From NCBI RefSeq assembly GCF_030734285.1, contig NZ_CP132294.1, forward strand, positions 1,116,001-1,180,000: 64,000 bases of DNA, in the 5' to 3' direction. Each line of letters begins with the position of its first letter. Positions within the stretch are counted from its first letter, which is position 1. The translations under genes were made by a program, and so were the position numbers. The notes under the pieces were generated by a model, which was not told the DNA's origin, ran no database searches, and saw nothing but the letters and a program-made list of their open reading frames with translations. Positions 17,763-26,248 of this stretch are shown piece after piece. This DNA comes from Natronococcus sp. AD-5. Lineage in GTDB: Archaea; Halobacteriota; Halobacteria; Halobacteriales; Natrialbaceae.

Positions 17763-18335
17763 TCACTCCGACTCGAGTATGGGCACGTCCGCCGGCGTGT
17801 CGAAGTCGTGAAAGTGTTCGCCCTTCTCGGCGCTGAGGATGTCGAGCGCCGCCGTGGCGCCGTCGCCCGCGGCGATGACGGCCTGCCACTCCTCCGCTCG
17901 AACCATCGCGCCCGTCGCGTAGCAGTTCTCGACGCTCGTCGCCATGCTGAGGGACACGTCGACGGTCCCGTCGTCGTCGAACGCGCAGCCGATCTCCTCC
18001 GCGATCGACCGATCCGCGCCGGTCGCGAGTACGACGTACGTCGCCTCGTATTCGCCGTCCGCGGTCTCGATTCGAAACCCGTCGGCCGTTTCCTCGACCC
18101 CGGTCACCTCTTCGTTCATGTGTAGGTCGCCACCGCGATCCCGCACTTGCCCTCGGGCGATCGCCAGGAATTCGTCGCCGCTGATGCTCCGGACGCCGAG
18201 GTAGTTGAACAGGTGGGCCTTGTGCATCCACGTCTCGTCGGTGTCGAAGACGACGGTCTCGAGGCCGTTTTTCGCGGTGAACAGCGCCGCGCTCAGCCCC
18301 GCGGTTCCGCCGCCGACGATTGCAACGTCTGGCAT
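17763..18335 (-). CDS. Single-domain NAD(P)/FAD-dependent oxidoreductase (190 aa)
   Basis: Starts MPDVAIVGGGTAGLSAALF at 18335, giving the GxGxxG motif at residue 8. The FAD domain continues with GLETVVFDTDE and, later, a VVLATGAD Rossmann turn and the ENCYATGAMVRAEEWQ strand. It resembles thioredoxin reductase but lacks both the inserted NAD domain and the C-x-x-C redox pair, and is just over half as long as a normal reductase. Related short proteins occur widely in haloarchaea. It precedes the DUF892 gene on the same strand by about 100 bp. Confidence 0.78.
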   Translation of the reverse strand: MPDVAIVGGGTAGLSAALFTAKNGLETVVFDTDETWMHKAHLFNYLGVRSISGDEFLAIARGQVRDRGGDLHMNEEVTGVEETADGFRIETADGEYEATYVVLATGADRSIAEEIGCAFDDDGTVDVSLSMATSVENCYATGAMVRAEEWQAVIAAGDGATAALDILSAEKGEHFHDFDTPADVPILESE

Positions 18336-18449
18336 GTCGAGAGCCACCACGAGAACCGTGGTAAACGATTCTATCAACGGAACCGATTGTAATCGAGAGG
18401 GAACGTTTCTCGACGTCGTCGAGTGATACGAGTTCGACGTCGGTCCGTT

Positions 18450-19202
18450 TCAGTACCCGACGGCGTCCACGTCGATGCGGTGGGGTTCGGGCACCGGTTC
18501 GCTCGAGACGGCGACGTCGCCGCGTCCGTCGTCTCCGCCCCTCGCCGTATCCGCATCTGCGCGTTCTCCGCCGGCGAGGACGACCACGCCTTCAGCGAGC
18601 AACGGCGCGATCACGCCGGCGATTACGGTTCGGGGGTCCGAGAGCGGCGCCCGAACGACGACGCGGTCGCCGGCCTCGAGCCCGTGCTCGTCGATCACCT
18701 CGCGGGCCGCCTCGAGCGCTTCCTCGTGGGTCTCCCCCCGATCGCCGTCGATCAGCAGCGTCGTCTCCGGGGAGACCGAGAGCGGCGGAAACGACGGGTT
18801 CTCGCTCCAGAGGCCGGCGTCGAAGTGGTGGACGCCGGGTTCGTCGGGATCGTCGCCGTAGCAGACCCGCTGTGCCCCGCGCGGCAGGTCGTACGATCCG
18901 ACGTCGTCGGTCGGTGCGACGAGGGTTCGGAAGTCGGGGTCGTCCGTCAGATCCGTCGGCGGATCGAACCGGGTGGCCCCCTCGAGCAGCGTCGTCCCGA
19001 AGAACGCGAGCAGCGCGAGCGGACCGCCGCCGACGATCCCGACGGTGACGCCCTCCCGAACGCCCGAGTGACGGAGGAAGTTGCCGGCCTTCCAGGAGGT
19101 CGTACAGAGCCAGTGTGCGTCGAACTCGCGGCCGGTCGCGTCGACGAGCGCCGTCCGGTCGTCGCGTCGATCGCGCGTCAGCAGGCCGTCGACCGTCTCC
19201 AT
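18450..19202 (-). CDS. AMP-binding-like protein, short form (250 aa)
   Basis: Starts METVDGLLTRDRRDDRTALVD at 19202. The N-terminus resembles the ANL (acyl-CoA synthetase) N-domain: TALVDATGREFDAHWL, GNFLRHSGVREG and VGIVGGGPLALLAFFGTTLL. After LLIDGDRGETHEEALEA and a helix comes GDRVVVRAPLSDPRTV and the end. The adenylation P-loop and the C-terminal swivel domain are absent, so it is unlikely to make acyl-CoA by itself. It follows the ATP-grasp gene by 86 bp on the same strand. Confidence 0.65.
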   Translation of the reverse strand: METVDGLLTRDRRDDRTALVDATGREFDAHWLCTTSWKAGNFLRHSGVREGVTVGIVGGGPLALLAFFGTTLLEGATRFDPPTDLTDDPDFRTLVAPTDDVGSYDLPRGAQRVCYGDDPDEPGVHHFDAGLWSENPSFPPLSVSPETTLLIDGDRGETHEEALEAAREVIDEHGLEAGDRVVVRAPLSDPRTVIAGVIAPLLAEGVVVLAGGERADADTARGGDDGRGDVAVSSEPVPEPHRIDVDAVGY

Positions 19203-19288
19203 ACGCGAGGATTCGCGCCCTGACTCAAAAGTCCGCCGAGTTCGACCCTCGCCGGACCGGGTCCGGGAACTCGCTCGCGAACGGTCGG

Positions 19289-20419
19289 TCAAACGACGTC
19301 GTGTCGCCGGTAAAATCGTCGCGTTCGCTCGTCGGCCAGCAGCGGGCGGTGGACCTGCATCGCAGCGACGCCCGTCTGGCTGTTCCCCTCGATGATCTTG
19401 AACTCGCCCTCGCCGGTGACGACGATGTCCCACCCGACGTAGGGCATGTGCGAGAGCGCGTTGGCGATCTCGAGCAGTTTGTCGCGGATCTCCTCCCAGC
19501 CCGGAACCGTCGTTCCCTCGATGCGGGCGCCGGTTTCGGGGTGCGTTTCGTGCCAGGTAACGCTGTCCCTGTGATAATAGTGCGCGCCGGCGCTGAGCGC
19601 TCCGGTCTCTCGATCGACTTCCGCGCTCAATCCGCCCTTCGAAAAGTTGTCTACGGGCGCGGAGTCGCTGGTGCCGATCCGCTGGACCGCGATCGGAACG
19701 AACGCCTCCTGTGCGCGCTCGTCGTACATCGTGAGCACCCGGATCGTGTTTACCGTATCGGGGTACAGTTCGTCGGCGTACTCGTCCTGCTCGACGAACT
19801 CGCAGACGAGATAGTCCTCGAGGTCCGCGAGCGTCCGAGCGAGCCCGGCATCGTTCGTCGGCGTGCCGTCGTACAGGTACGTCCCGTCCTCGCGCTCGAG
19901 GAAGTGGACGTTGTTTCCGCCGCCGCCGCTGAACCACTTCAGCACGAGTCGATCCCCGTCCGAGAGGGAGTCGTCGAGCCAGTCGACCGGATCCACGGTC
20001 GGTCGAGAGGCGTCGGGGTCGGTCGGACGCTCGAGTTCGACGCCACCGTCGCTCGCGACCGCGCCTTCGGTGCCCGGTTCGAACACGTGGAACTGTCCGT
20101 CTCTGAGCAGTCCGTGCACCGTCGACCGGTGCGACGGAAACTCGCCGAGGATCTCGTGAAAGGCGAGTTTGTTGTCGATCAGCGCGCCCCAGTGGTCGTT
20201 GATTCGTCCCGACCGAATGTACCGCTGGTAATCGTCGAGGTACAGGGACGGGTCGTAGGTGTCGAAATCGTAGAGGAAACCCGACTTGCTCAGAAACCGT
20301 CGTCGATAGAACCGGAGGCGCTCTCGAGGCGAGAAGTCGAACATCGGCCCCGATTCTCGTTCGTCCCGAACCAGATTGCGCACCCGATTCGCCGTCTGGT
20401 ACGCTTCGCGGACGTTCAT
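19289..20419 (-). CDS. Sugar-transfer associated ATP-grasp enzyme (376 aa)
   Basis: Start at 20419 (MNVREAYQTANRVRNLVRD). The ATP-grasp core is clear: DNKLAFHEILGEFPSH, the glycine-rich loop VLKWFSGGGGNNVHFLE, the adenine-contact segment YLVCEFVEQDEYA, and the metal-binding end YVGWDIVVTGEGEFKIIEGN. TVNTIRVLTMYDE is the family's own signature. Bacterial relatives sit in capsule or polysaccharide clusters and are thought to link amino acids or similar groups to sugars. Here it lies between dnaJ and the AMP-binding-like gene, with no glycan genes in view. Confidence 0.85.
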   Translation of the reverse strand: MNVREAYQTANRVRNLVRDERESGPMFDFSPRERLRFYRRRFLSKSGFLYDFDTYDPSLYLDDYQRYIRSGRINDHWGALIDNKLAFHEILGEFPSHRSTVHGLLRDGQFHVFEPGTEGAVASDGGVELERPTDPDASRPTVDPVDWLDDSLSDGDRLVLKWFSGGGGNNVHFLEREDGTYLYDGTPTNDAGLARTLADLEDYLVCEFVEQDEYADELYPDTVNTIRVLTMYDERAQEAFVPIAVQRIGTSDSAPVDNFSKGGLSAEVDRETGALSAGAHYYHRDSVTWHETHPETGARIEGTTVPGWEEIRDKLLEIANALSHMPYVGWDIVVTGEGEFKIIEGNSQTGVAAMQVHRPLLADERTRRFYRRHDVV

Positions 20420-20536
20420 CGAGGAGGGCTACCGGCCGCTCCCACATACTTATACACTGGGTAGCGGCGTCGGTTACGCGATCGAAACAGTCCGCCGGTA
20501 CCCGCCCTTTCGACGCGTTGCGAGGTTTGGGGGTTA

Positions 20537-21697
20537 CTAAAACGCCCGCTTGATCCTCTCGAAGAAGCCGTCGTTGATATCGATCTCGTCGCCGCCGGCC
20601 TCGGCGAAGGCCTCGAGCGCCTCGCGCTGCTCCTCGTTGAGCGAGTCGGGCGTAACGACCTGGACCTTGACGTAGAGGTCGCCCCGTCCGTGACCGCGCA
20701 GGCGCGGCATCCCCTTCCCTTTGAGGCGGAACGTTTCGCCGCTCTGGGTGCCTCCCGGAACGTCGAACTCGACGCTGCCGTCGAGGGTGGGCACCTCGAC
20801 CGTGTCCCCGAACGTCGCCTGCGGGAACGAGATCGGAAGTCGGTAGCGCAGGTCGTCGCCCTCGCGCTCGAACTCCTCGTGTTCTGCGATGGTGACGTCG
20901 ATCAGCAGGTCGCCGCGGGGGCCGGATTCGGGACTCGGCGCTCCCTCGCGTTCCATGCGGAGCGTCTGGCCGTCCTGGATGCCCGCCGGCACCTCGACGG
21001 TGAGCGTCGCCTCGGCGCGGACGTAGCCCTCGCCGCGACACTCGCCGCAGGTTTCGGAGTACAGCGTCCCCTCGCCCTCGCAGCGCGGACAGGCGGTCGT
21101 CTGCTGGACGCGCCCGAGCGGCGTCTGCTGGACCTGGGTCACCTGCCCGCGACCCTGACACTCCGGACAGGTCCGGGCGTCCGCGTCCGGCGGGTAGCCT
21201 TCGCCGTCACAGACGTCGCACTCCTCCGGCCGCTCGACCGTGAACTGCTTCTCGACGCCCTCGTAGGCCTCCTCGAGCGTGATCTCGAGTCCGGTTCGCA
21301 GGTCGCGGCCCTTGCGCGGCCGTCGCCGACCGCGGCCGCCACCGCCGCCGCCGAAGACCTGCTCGAAGATGTCGCCGAGACCGCCGCCCATGCCGCCACC
21401 GCCCATGCCGCCGAACGGGTCGCCACCCATTCCGCCGGGACCGGCGTCGCCCGCGTCGTACCCGTGCTTCTCGGCCTGTTCGTAGCGATCGTGACCCATT
21501 CGGTCGTACGCCTCGCGCTTCTCCTCGTCCGTGAGGACCTGCTTGGCCTTCTGGATCTTCTTGAATTTCTCCTCGGCGTCGGGATCGTCGCTGACGTCCG
21601 GATGGTATTCCGTGGCCTTCTTCCGGTACGCCTGCTTGATCTCCTCGGCGGACGCGTCGCGACTCACGCCGAGAACGTCGTAGAAATCCTCGCTCAT
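20537..21697 (-). CDS. dnaJ: Chaperone DnaJ (386 aa)
   Basis: Hsp40 co-chaperone that stimulates DnaK ATPase. Starts MSEDFYDVLGVSRDASAEE at 21697; an upstream ATG at 21709 is possible. The J-domain carries the HPD motif (TEYHPDVSDDP), followed by a Gly-rich stretch (about residues 75-110), then four CxxCxGxG zinc repeats (CDVCDGEG, CPECQGRG, CPRCEGEG, CGECRGEG) and the C-terminal substrate-binding domain with GPRGDLLIDVTI. Spacing to the upstream LURP-like gene is about 145 bp on the same strand, in a block with dnaK and grpE. Confidence 0.97.
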   Translation of the reverse strand: MSEDFYDVLGVSRDASAEEIKQAYRKKATEYHPDVSDDPDAEEKFKKIQKAKQVLTDEEKREAYDRMGHDRYEQAEKHGYDAGDAGPGGMGGDPFGGMGGGGMGGGLGDIFEQVFGGGGGGRGRRRPRKGRDLRTGLEITLEEAYEGVEKQFTVERPEECDVCDGEGYPPDADARTCPECQGRGQVTQVQQTPLGRVQQTTACPRCEGEGTLYSETCGECRGEGYVRAEATLTVEVPAGIQDGQTLRMEREGAPSPESGPRGDLLIDVTIAEHEEFEREGDDLRYRLPISFPQATFGDTVEVPTLDGSVEFDVPGGTQSGETFRLKGKGMPRLRGHGRGDLYVKVQVVTPDSLNEEQREALEAFAEAGGDEIDINDGFFERIKRAF

Positions 21698-21842
21698 TCG
21701 TTGGTCCATCGATACTCGGTTGAGACACTTGAAACGACCGTTCCGTCGATCGTACTGCTGGTGCCGGCGGATCGGGACGGCTTCGCCGGCCCTCTCGCGG
21801 ACGCCGCGCGGCGACGTCGATCGAGTCACCGCGGCGGGTAGT

Positions 21843-22427
21843 TCAGTTCCCCTCGAGCGCGTCGACGGCGATCGCAGCGGCAACGAGCGCTTCCCTCGGT
21901 GCGTCGCCCTCGTCATCGATGGTGATATCGTAAACGTCTCGGAACGAGAGTCGCCCGGCGATGGTGCCGAGTTGCGCCCCGTCGGCGGACTCGATCGTGT
22001 AGGCGTGGGGGATGAACTGCGTCACGAGTCCGACGAGGGGGAGGTTGCGAATCAACTCGACGACCGCGCCGCGGGACTCGATCCGGGCGAGCAGCCGTTC
22101 GTCCGTCGGACTCCGAACCTTCCACTTGTGCGAGAGCAGCGTCCAGTTCTTCTCGAGGACGGCGATCGGCTCGCCGGACGGTTCGTCGACGATGGTGTAG
22201 TCGCCCGCGACGTCCAGGATTCCTTCGGCCTTGATCCGAAAGATCGGCTCGCCGTCCGCGTCGACGAACGGGAACTCCTCTTTCAGCTTGAAGAGCTTCT
22301 GTTTGGCCGTTAGCGCGAGCGTCCCCTCGCCATCGTAGACGTTGTACTTGTTTCGAATCAGCGACTGTTTAACGGTGTAGTCGTCACCGCTCAGATCGAT
22401 TCCGGAAACGACATCGTCTGTTGCCAT
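21843..22427 (-). CDS. LURP-one-related (Tubby-like fold) protein (194 aa)
   Basis: Starts MATDDVVSGIDLSGDDYTV at 22427. The sequence alternates short strands typical of the LURP-one/scramblase beta-barrel: SLIRNKYNVYDGEG, KQKLFKLKEEFPFVDADG, IAVLEKNWTLLSHKWKV and a final hydrophobic helix. Members bind membranes or phosphoinositide-like lipids in eukaryotes; the archaeal role is unknown. It lies between dnaK and dnaJ on the same strand, which suggests a link to protein or membrane stress, though this is inferred only from position. Confidence 0.75.
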   Translation of the reverse strand: MATDDVVSGIDLSGDDYTVKQSLIRNKYNVYDGEGTLALTAKQKLFKLKEEFPFVDADGEPIFRIKAEGILDVAGDYTIVDEPSGEPIAVLEKNWTLLSHKWKVRSPTDERLLARIESRGAVVELIRNLPLVGLVTQFIPHAYTIESADGAQLGTIAGRLSFRDVYDITIDDEGDAPREALVAAAIAVDALEGN

Positions 22428-22623
22428 AGTGATCTACTGTCGCTCTCTTACTGGTAATATTAATAACCTATCATCCAGTTATCCCGTTTGAGATCGCGTG
22501 CCGACGCCCGTGTGAGGCTGGCCGCGCAACACGACTTCTGTAGCGACGCGGTTGCACCGCTCGGCAACGACGACCGTTCGCTCGATATCGAGCCCGAATC
22601 GGCAAAAATCCGCCTGAAGCCGG

Positions 22624-22897
22624 CGAAAACGACGAGTTGTCGTTTTCGAACTAACGGAAGGCGAGCCCAGCGAGCCTTCCGAGCCGACGAATCGAACTCG
22701 CGTTACTCGCCGCCGTCGTCGACGTCTCCAACAGCGCGAATCGAAGATTCGCTGGCAGACGAAGACTCGTCCTTTCAGTCCTCGTCTTCGTCAAATTCGA
22801 AAACTCACTCCGTTCATTTTCGAAACTACGATGGACTCGCTCCGCTCGCCCATCGAGCCGAAGAAAACGACTCCTCGTGTTACTCGTCGTCGTTTTC
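22624..22897. repeat. Run of seven inverted repeats (hairpins) after dnaK
   Basis: Between dnaK and the LURP-like gene lie consecutive perfect stems: 22624-22633/22639-22648 (10 bp, CGAAAACGAC), 22656-22662/22674-22680 (7 bp), 22736-22742/22746-22752 (7 bp, 3-nt loop), 22758-22766/22784-22792 (9 bp), 22796-22803/22817-22824 (8 bp), 22829-22834/22850-22855 (6 bp) and 22863-22871/22889-22897 (9 bp). The last one runs into the dnaK stop codon. The first and last stems share GAAAACGAC. The remaining 22443-22620 has no gene. Possible roles are mRNA 3' protection, processing or termination. Confidence 0.75.
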
Positions 22898-24802
22898 TCC
22901 GACGTCTTCGAAGTCGGCGTCGACGAACTCCTCGTCTTCGCCGCCAGCAGCGCCGCCCGGACCGGGGTTCGGGCCGCCGCCCATGCCACCCATGCCGCCG
23001 GGTCCGGCACCGGCCGCGCCGCCGGCAGCGCCGGCGCCCGCTGCGCCTTCGGCGCCGGCCTGCTGGTACATCTGCTTGCCGATCTCCTGGAGTTCCGTGC
23101 TCAGGGCCTCGGTCGCGTCCTCGATGTCCTCGGCCTCGGCGTCGTCGTCGTCGATCGTCTCCTCTAAGTCTTCGACGGCCGCCTCGATGTCGGCGCGCAG
23201 GTCGTCGTCGACCTGCTCTTCGTTCTCCTCGAGCAGCGTCTCGGCGCGCTGGATCGTCGCCTCGGCGGTGTTTCGCGCCTCGATGCGCTGGCGCTTCTTC
23301 TCGTCCTCCTCGGCGTGCTTCTCGGCATCCTCCTGCATCTGCTCGATCTCCGCGTCGGAGAGGCCGGCGCCGCCCTCGATCGTGATCTCCTCGCTGGTGC
23401 CGGTGCCCTTGTCCTCGGCGGAGACGTTGACGATCCCGTTCTCGTCGATGGAGAACGTGACCTCGATCTGGGGGGTTCCGGCGGGGGCCGGCGGGATACC
23501 GGTCAGGTGGAACTCGCCGAGCATCTCGTTCTTCTCGGCCAGTTCGCGCTCACCCTGGAAGACCCGGACCTGCACCGAGGTCTGGTTGTCCGCCGCGGTG
23601 GTGAAGATCTTCGATTCCTCGGTCGGGATCGTCGTGTTCTTCTCGATGAGGCGCTCGAAGAGGCCGCCCTTGACCTCGATCCCGAGCGAGAGCGGCGTGA
23701 CGTCGAGCAGGACGATGTCGTCGACCTCGCCGCCGAGGACGCCGCCCTGGATCGCCGCGCCGAGCGCGACTGCCTCGTCGGGGTTGACGTTCTTCTGGGG
23801 CTCCTGGCCCGTGAGTTCCTCGACCTTCTCCGAAACCTGGGGCATCCGCGTGGAGCCGCCGACGAGGAGGACTTCGTCGATGTCGGCCTTCTCGTAGCCG
23901 GCGTCTTCAAGCGCCTGCTCGGTCGGCTCGACGGTGCGATCGGTGAGGTCCTGGGTAAGGGACTCGAACTTCGCGCGGGTGAGCGACTCCTCTAGGTGGA
24001 TCGGGCCGTCGTCGGTCGCCGTGATAAAGGGCAGGTTGATTTCGGTTTCCTTGCGGGAGGAGAGCTCGATCTTGGCCTCCTCGGCGGCGTCCTTGAGCCG
24101 CTGGAGGGCCTGACGGTCCTCGCGGAGGTCGACGCCGTGTTCCGACTCGAACTCCGCTGCGAGCCAGTCGATGATCGCCTCGTCCCAGTCGTCGCCGCCG
24201 AGGTCGTTGTCGCCGTTGGTCGCGACGACCTCGTAGACGCCGCCGCCGAGATCGAGAATCGAGACGTCGAAGGTGCCGCCGCCCAGGTCGTAGACGAGCA
24301 CGGTCTGGTCGGACTCGTCGTCGAGCCCGTAGGCCATCGACGCGGCCGTGGGCTCGTTGACGATGCGCTCGACCTCGAAGCCGGCGATCTCGCCGGCGTC
24401 CTTGGTCGCCTGGCGCTGTCGGTCGGAGAAGTAGGCGGGAACCGTGATGACGGCCCTCTCGACGTCGTCACCGAGGTACTCCTCGGCGTCGCGTTTGATC
24501 TTCTGGAGGATCATCGCCGAGATCTCCTGGGGCGTGTACTCCTCGCCCTCGATTTCGACGGTGTAGTCCTCCTCGCCCATGTGGCGCTTGATGGACTGGA
24601 TCGTCCGATCGGGGTTCTGAACGGCCTGGTTCTTCGCCGGCTTGCCGACGAGTCGCTCGTCGTCGTCGGTGAACGCGACGACGGAGGGCGTCGTCCGTTC
24701 GCCTTCGGCGTTGGCGATGATCTCCGGATCGCCGCCTTCCATCACCGCGAACGCGCTGTTCGTCGTCCCGAGGTCGATTCCGAGAATCTTGTTGCTCGCC
24801 AT
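22880..24802 (-). CDS. dnaK: Chaperone DnaK (Hsp70), 640 aa
   Basis: ATP-dependent protein-folding chaperone. Starts [19 protein letters not shown] at 24802, with the phosphate-1 motif at residue 8. Other ATPase landmarks are [33 protein letters not shown] and [11 protein letters not shown]. The substrate-binding domain and helical lid follow, and the tail is Gly/Ala-Met-rich, ending in an acidic stretch ([17 protein letters not shown]). Haloarchaeal DnaK was acquired from bacteria, which agrees with its close match to bacterial motifs. It has its own TATA-like promoter, is preceded by grpE and followed by the hairpin run. Confidence 0.98.
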   Translation of the reverse strand: MASNKILGIDLGTTNSAFAVMEGGDPEIIANAEGERTTPSVVAFTDDDERLVGKPAKNQAVQNPDRTIQSIKRHMGEEDYTVEIEGEEYTPQEISAMILQKIKRDAEEYLGDDVERAVITVPAYFSDRQRQATKDAGEIAGFEVERIVNEPTAASMAYGLDDESDQTVLVYDLGGGTFDVSILDLGGGVYEVVATNGDNDLGGDDWDEAIIDWLAAEFESEHGVDLREDRQALQRLKDAAEEAKIELSSRKETEINLPFITATDDGPIHLEESLTRAKFESLTQDLTDRTVEPTEQALEDAGYEKADIDEVLLVGGSTRMPQVSEKVEELTGQEPQKNVNPDEAVALGAAIQGGVLGGEVDDIVLLDVTPLSLGIEVKGGLFERLIEKNTTIPTEESKIFTTAADNQTSVQVRVFQGERELAEKNEMLGEFHLTGIPPAPAGTPQIEVTFSIDENGIVNVSAEDKGTGTSEEITIEGGAGLSDAEIEQMQEDAEKHAEEDEKKRQRIEARNTAEATIQRAETLLEENEEQVDDDLRADIEAAVEDLEETIDDDDAEAEDIEDATEALSTELQEIGKQMYQQAGAEGAAGAGAAGGAAGAGPGGMGGMGGGPNPGPGGAAGGEDEEFVDADFEDVGENDDE

Positions 24803-24828
24803 CACGAGAGGGGTTGTGGTCACTTTGG

Positions 24829-24834
24829 TTTAAA
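24829..24834 (-). promoter_or_regulatory. TATA box for dnaK
   Basis: On the minus strand TTTAAA lies 27-32 nt before the dnaK start at 24802, where a haloarchaeal TATA box should be for a leaderless or very short-leader mRNA. A 5-bp inverted pair (GTGGT at 24816-24820 and ACCAC at 24839-24843) brackets it. The rest of the 280 bp up to grpE shows no other gene. Confidence 0.55.
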
Positions 24835-25115
24835 GCTTACCACAGATTGACGCCGCACTTGGTATTATAGCAGACGCCGACTCAGCTGGTCGGAAACGGT
24901 CTCTCGGAGCTGCTACGGAGTTGATCGAGCGCCGCCGGATGCGAGCCGAATTGCTCCGCTCGCTAACTCGAGTTATACTCGGCGTACGGTACCTACCCAT
25001 CACTGACTTGTCAGGTGATTGCGGGTAGCGGTGTCTCCGCCGGGGAACAGAATCTCGTCGATGAGTACGGGCTCGTCACCGAGCTCGGTGCGACTGGCAG
25101 TCCCGTCTCGAGAAC

Positions 25116-26072
25116 TCACTCGGAGTCGTCCGTTTCGCTTCCGTCGCCCGCTTCGGCGGTCTCTCCCTCGAGTTCGACCGCCTCGTCATCGTCGTCCGCC
25201 GGTTCGTCCTCCGGATCGGGTTCTTCGTCTTCGTCCGCCGCTTCGTCCTCGAGTTCGCCGTTCGAGACGGTCACCTGGGCGTTCTGGATGACCTTCTCGC
25301 CCATCTCGTAGCCGGGCGTGTAGACGTCGGCGACCGTCCCCTCGGGCTGGGCGCTGTCGATCTGCATCATCACTTCGTGGCGCTGGGGATCGACCTCGGC
25401 GCCCGGATCGGGGTCGATCTCCGAGACGTCCTCGGCCTCGAGCACGCGGTCGAACTCCCTGAGCGTCATCTCGACGCCCTCGCGCAGGCTCTCCGCGTCG
25501 CCGCTCTCCTCCTCGAGGGCGCGCTTCAGGTTGTCGCGAACGCCGACGAGGCGCTCGACGAGGTCCTCCGCGGCGCGGTCTTTGATCTGCTGCTGGCGCT
25601 TCTTGGCCCGCTTCTTGTAGTTCTGGAAGTCGGCCTGTTTGCGCTTGAGGCGGCTCCGTAGCTCCTCGACTTCCGCCTCGGACTCCTCGAGCTCCCCCCG
25701 GAGCTCCTCTATCGTCGCGGCCTGTTCCTCGACCCGCTCGTCGAGGTCCTCGAGTTCCTCGCGCTGCTGACCGACGGTGTCGTTGAGCTGACGGGCTTCG
25801 TCGACGATCGCGTTGACCTGGCGCGCGAGGTCGTCGTCGTGTTCGGTGATCCGGTCTAAGAGTTCCTGGACGTCCTCGCTCGTCTCGGGAACGTCCGCGG
25901 CCGGCTCCCGGCTCGCGTCCGATTCGTCGCTCGTCGACTCGGGTGCTGGTTTCGAGTCCGATTCCGCTGCTGCCGTCCCCTCGGTCTCGACGCCGGCCGG
26001 TTCGCCGTCGTCGGATCCGTCCTCGGACGGGACACCCTGGGCTGACGCGTTCGTGCCCTCGTCTTCGCTCAT
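25116..26072 (-). CDS. grpE: Nucleotide exchange factor GrpE (318 aa)
   Basis: Start at 26072 (MSEDEGTNASAQGVP). About 65 residues of disordered acidic sequence are followed by a long coiled coil (residues about 75-150, DEARQLNDTVGQQREELED through ELRSRLKRKQADF). The GrpE core follows: NYKKRAKKRQQQIKDRA, LVERLVGVRDNLKRALEE, MTLREFDRVLEAEDV and the beta domain HEVMMQIDSAQPEGTV, YTPGYEMGEKVIQNAQVTVS. A second acidic tail closes it. Both tails are longer than in bacterial GrpE, a haloarchaeal trait. It is first in the chaperone block. Confidence 0.95.
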   Translation of the reverse strand: MSEDEGTNASAQGVPSEDGSDDGEPAGVETEGTAAAESDSKPAPESTSDESDASREPAADVPETSEDVQELLDRITEHDDDLARQVNAIVDEARQLNDTVGQQREELEDLDERVEEQAATIEELRGELEESEAEVEELRSRLKRKQADFQNYKKRAKKRQQQIKDRAAEDLVERLVGVRDNLKRALEEESGDAESLREGVEMTLREFDRVLEAEDVSEIDPDPGAEVDPQRHEVMMQIDSAQPEGTVADVYTPGYEMGEKVIQNAQVTVSNGELEDEAADEDEEPDPEDEPADDDDEAVELEGETAEAGDGSETDDSE

Positions 26073-26248
26073 ATCCCAGTCAAGGAACAGCGGTGATAAA
26101 AGGATTGAGGTACACCCCGGCCCGGTATCGATCCGGCGATAGCTGCCGTCGGTCGTCCTCGTTCGCGGGATTCGTCGGGATGGCCGATGGATCCGACTCG
26201 CGAACCGACGACCGACAGTATATGTGACTCCCGTGCGGAGTACCGGGC

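Noticed and set aside
22651-23010. Minus-strand frame over the dnaK end and the hairpin region
   Set aside because: It is dnaK read in another frame; the hairpins produce repeated Ser-rich shadows.
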